Source of the DNA: Candidatus Aminicenantota bacterium
GTDB lineage: Bacteria > Acidobacteriota > Aminicenantia > Aminicenantales > UBA8522
Direction of reading: 5' to 3'
NCBI GenBank assembly: GCA_016934895.1
Contig: JAFGRZ010000032.1
Location: forward strand, 1-13,968
Length of the DNA stretch: 13,968 nt
A program made the translations under genes and the position numbers. Below are positions 13,527 to 13,968 of this stretch, one piece after another. The notes beneath the pieces were generated by a model. That model ran no database searches, was not told where the DNA came from, and worked only from the letters and a program-made list of their open reading frames with translations. Each line of letters begins with the position of its first letter. Positions within the stretch are counted from its first letter, which is position 1.

Positions 13527-13968
13527 GGCCTCGGCTCCAGGAAACGCAGGACCTTCTCAAAAACCTCAATCCTGAACAGAAAAAGGCCGTGGTGCACGGT
13601 CCCGGTCCGCTCCTCATCATTGCCGGGGCCGGCACCGGCAAGACACGAGTCATCACCCAGCGGATCGCCTATCTCATCGCGGCCAAGATGGCCCGGCCGG
13701 AGGAGATCCTGGCCGTGACGTTCACCGAGAAAGCGGCCAATGAGATGGAGGAGCGAGTTGATCAGCTCATCCCCTACAGCTATTCCTTTGTCCAAATCAG
13801 CACATTCAATTCGTTCGGAGAGAGAGTGCTGAGGGATTATGCTCTCGACCTCGGTTATCCGCCGGATTTCCGCCTCCTCGACGACGTCGAACAGGCCATC
13901 TTTTTCCGGGAGAGGCTCTTCCGTTTTCCCCTCGATTACTACCGTCCTCTGAGCGTCCCCACCCGGCA
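13523..13968 (+). CDS. UvrD/PcrA-type DNA helicase, N-terminal part
   Basis: The gene runs off the right edge; 148 residues are visible. It begins at TTG 13523, overlapping the stop of the FtsB-like gene (TTGA), with a purine-rich GAAGAGAAG upstream. The Q motif LNPEQKKAVVH (15-25), Walker A AGAGTGKT (34-41), motif Ia TFTEKAANEM (66-75) and motif Ib STFNSFGERVLR (93-104) define superfamily 1A helicases. Motif Ib normally reads TFHS; here His is Asn. The residues after it (DYALDLGYPPDFRLL, AIFFRERLFRFPLDYYRPL) resemble helicases of the larger UvrD class rather than compact Rep or PcrA. The C-terminus, including any nuclease domain, is not seen, so the exact subtype is open. Confidence 0.9.
   Translation, partial: MRPRLQETQDLLKNLNPEQKKAVVHGPGPLLIIAGAGTGKTRVITQRIAYLIAAKMARPEEILAVTFTEKAANEMEERVDQLIPYSYSFVQISTFNSFGERVLRDYALDLGYPPDFRLLDDVEQAIFFRERLFRFPLDYYRPLSVPTR

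Overview
The window looks like chromosomal core and accessory-core DNA from a GC-rich, diderm (Gram-negative type) bacterium. The evidence is a complete pilM-N-O-P-Q inner-membrane/secretin operon, two lipoproteins with lipoboxes, and a signal-peptide-bearing methyltransferase. I see no mobile elements, tRNA/rRNA genes or CRISPR arrays. The taxon is a guess: the gene mix and sequence flavour suggest the Acidobacteriota/Aminicenantia neighbourhood, but the sequence alone does not prove it.

Layout. (1) Positions 2-3643, plus strand: the 3' part of coaBC (CoA synthesis), a family-4 uracil-DNA glycosylase, and a priA-like gene. All three are translationally coupled by short overlaps. A 10-bp hairpin spans the priA stop codon and separates it from the convergent operon. 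(2) Positions 10728 down to 3676, minus strand: coaD, pilM, pilN, pilO, pilP, pilQ, and then two lipoprotein genes of unknown function, the second with two tandem Big_1/invasin-like Ig domains. Gaps are 23 bp or less or ATGA-type overlaps, except 27 bp before the last gene. A good sigma-70-like promoter lies just upstream of coaD. (3) Positions 10729-11031: a divergent intergenic region. (4) Plus strand: an exported protein-L-isoaspartate methyltransferase (pcm). (5) Plus strand, to the right edge: a phosphohexomutase, an FtsB/DivIC-like septum protein, and the N-terminus of a UvrD-type helicase, the last three tightly overlapped.

The pilMNOPQ products should form the type IV pilus alignment complex: cytoplasmic PilM bound to the PilN N-terminus, PilN/PilO coiled-coil dimers, PilP, and the PilQ outer-membrane pore. 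The two co-transcribed lipoproteins are the best candidates here for an undescribed accessory part of that machine. CoA synthesis genes flank the pilus block on both sides (coaBC step on the left, coaD step on the right).

The most striking anomaly is the PriA homologue. Its eight zinc-binding cysteines and overall length are intact, but the Walker A, DEEH, motif V and motif VI sequences are all eroded in an otherwise open frame. This suggests a helicase-dead primosome-loading protein. Smaller active-site departures are seen in CoaD (a Phe where family members carry Thr/Ser before FDP), in the phosphohexomutase (Phe after the catalytic Ser) and in the UvrD fragment (TFNS in place of TFHS).
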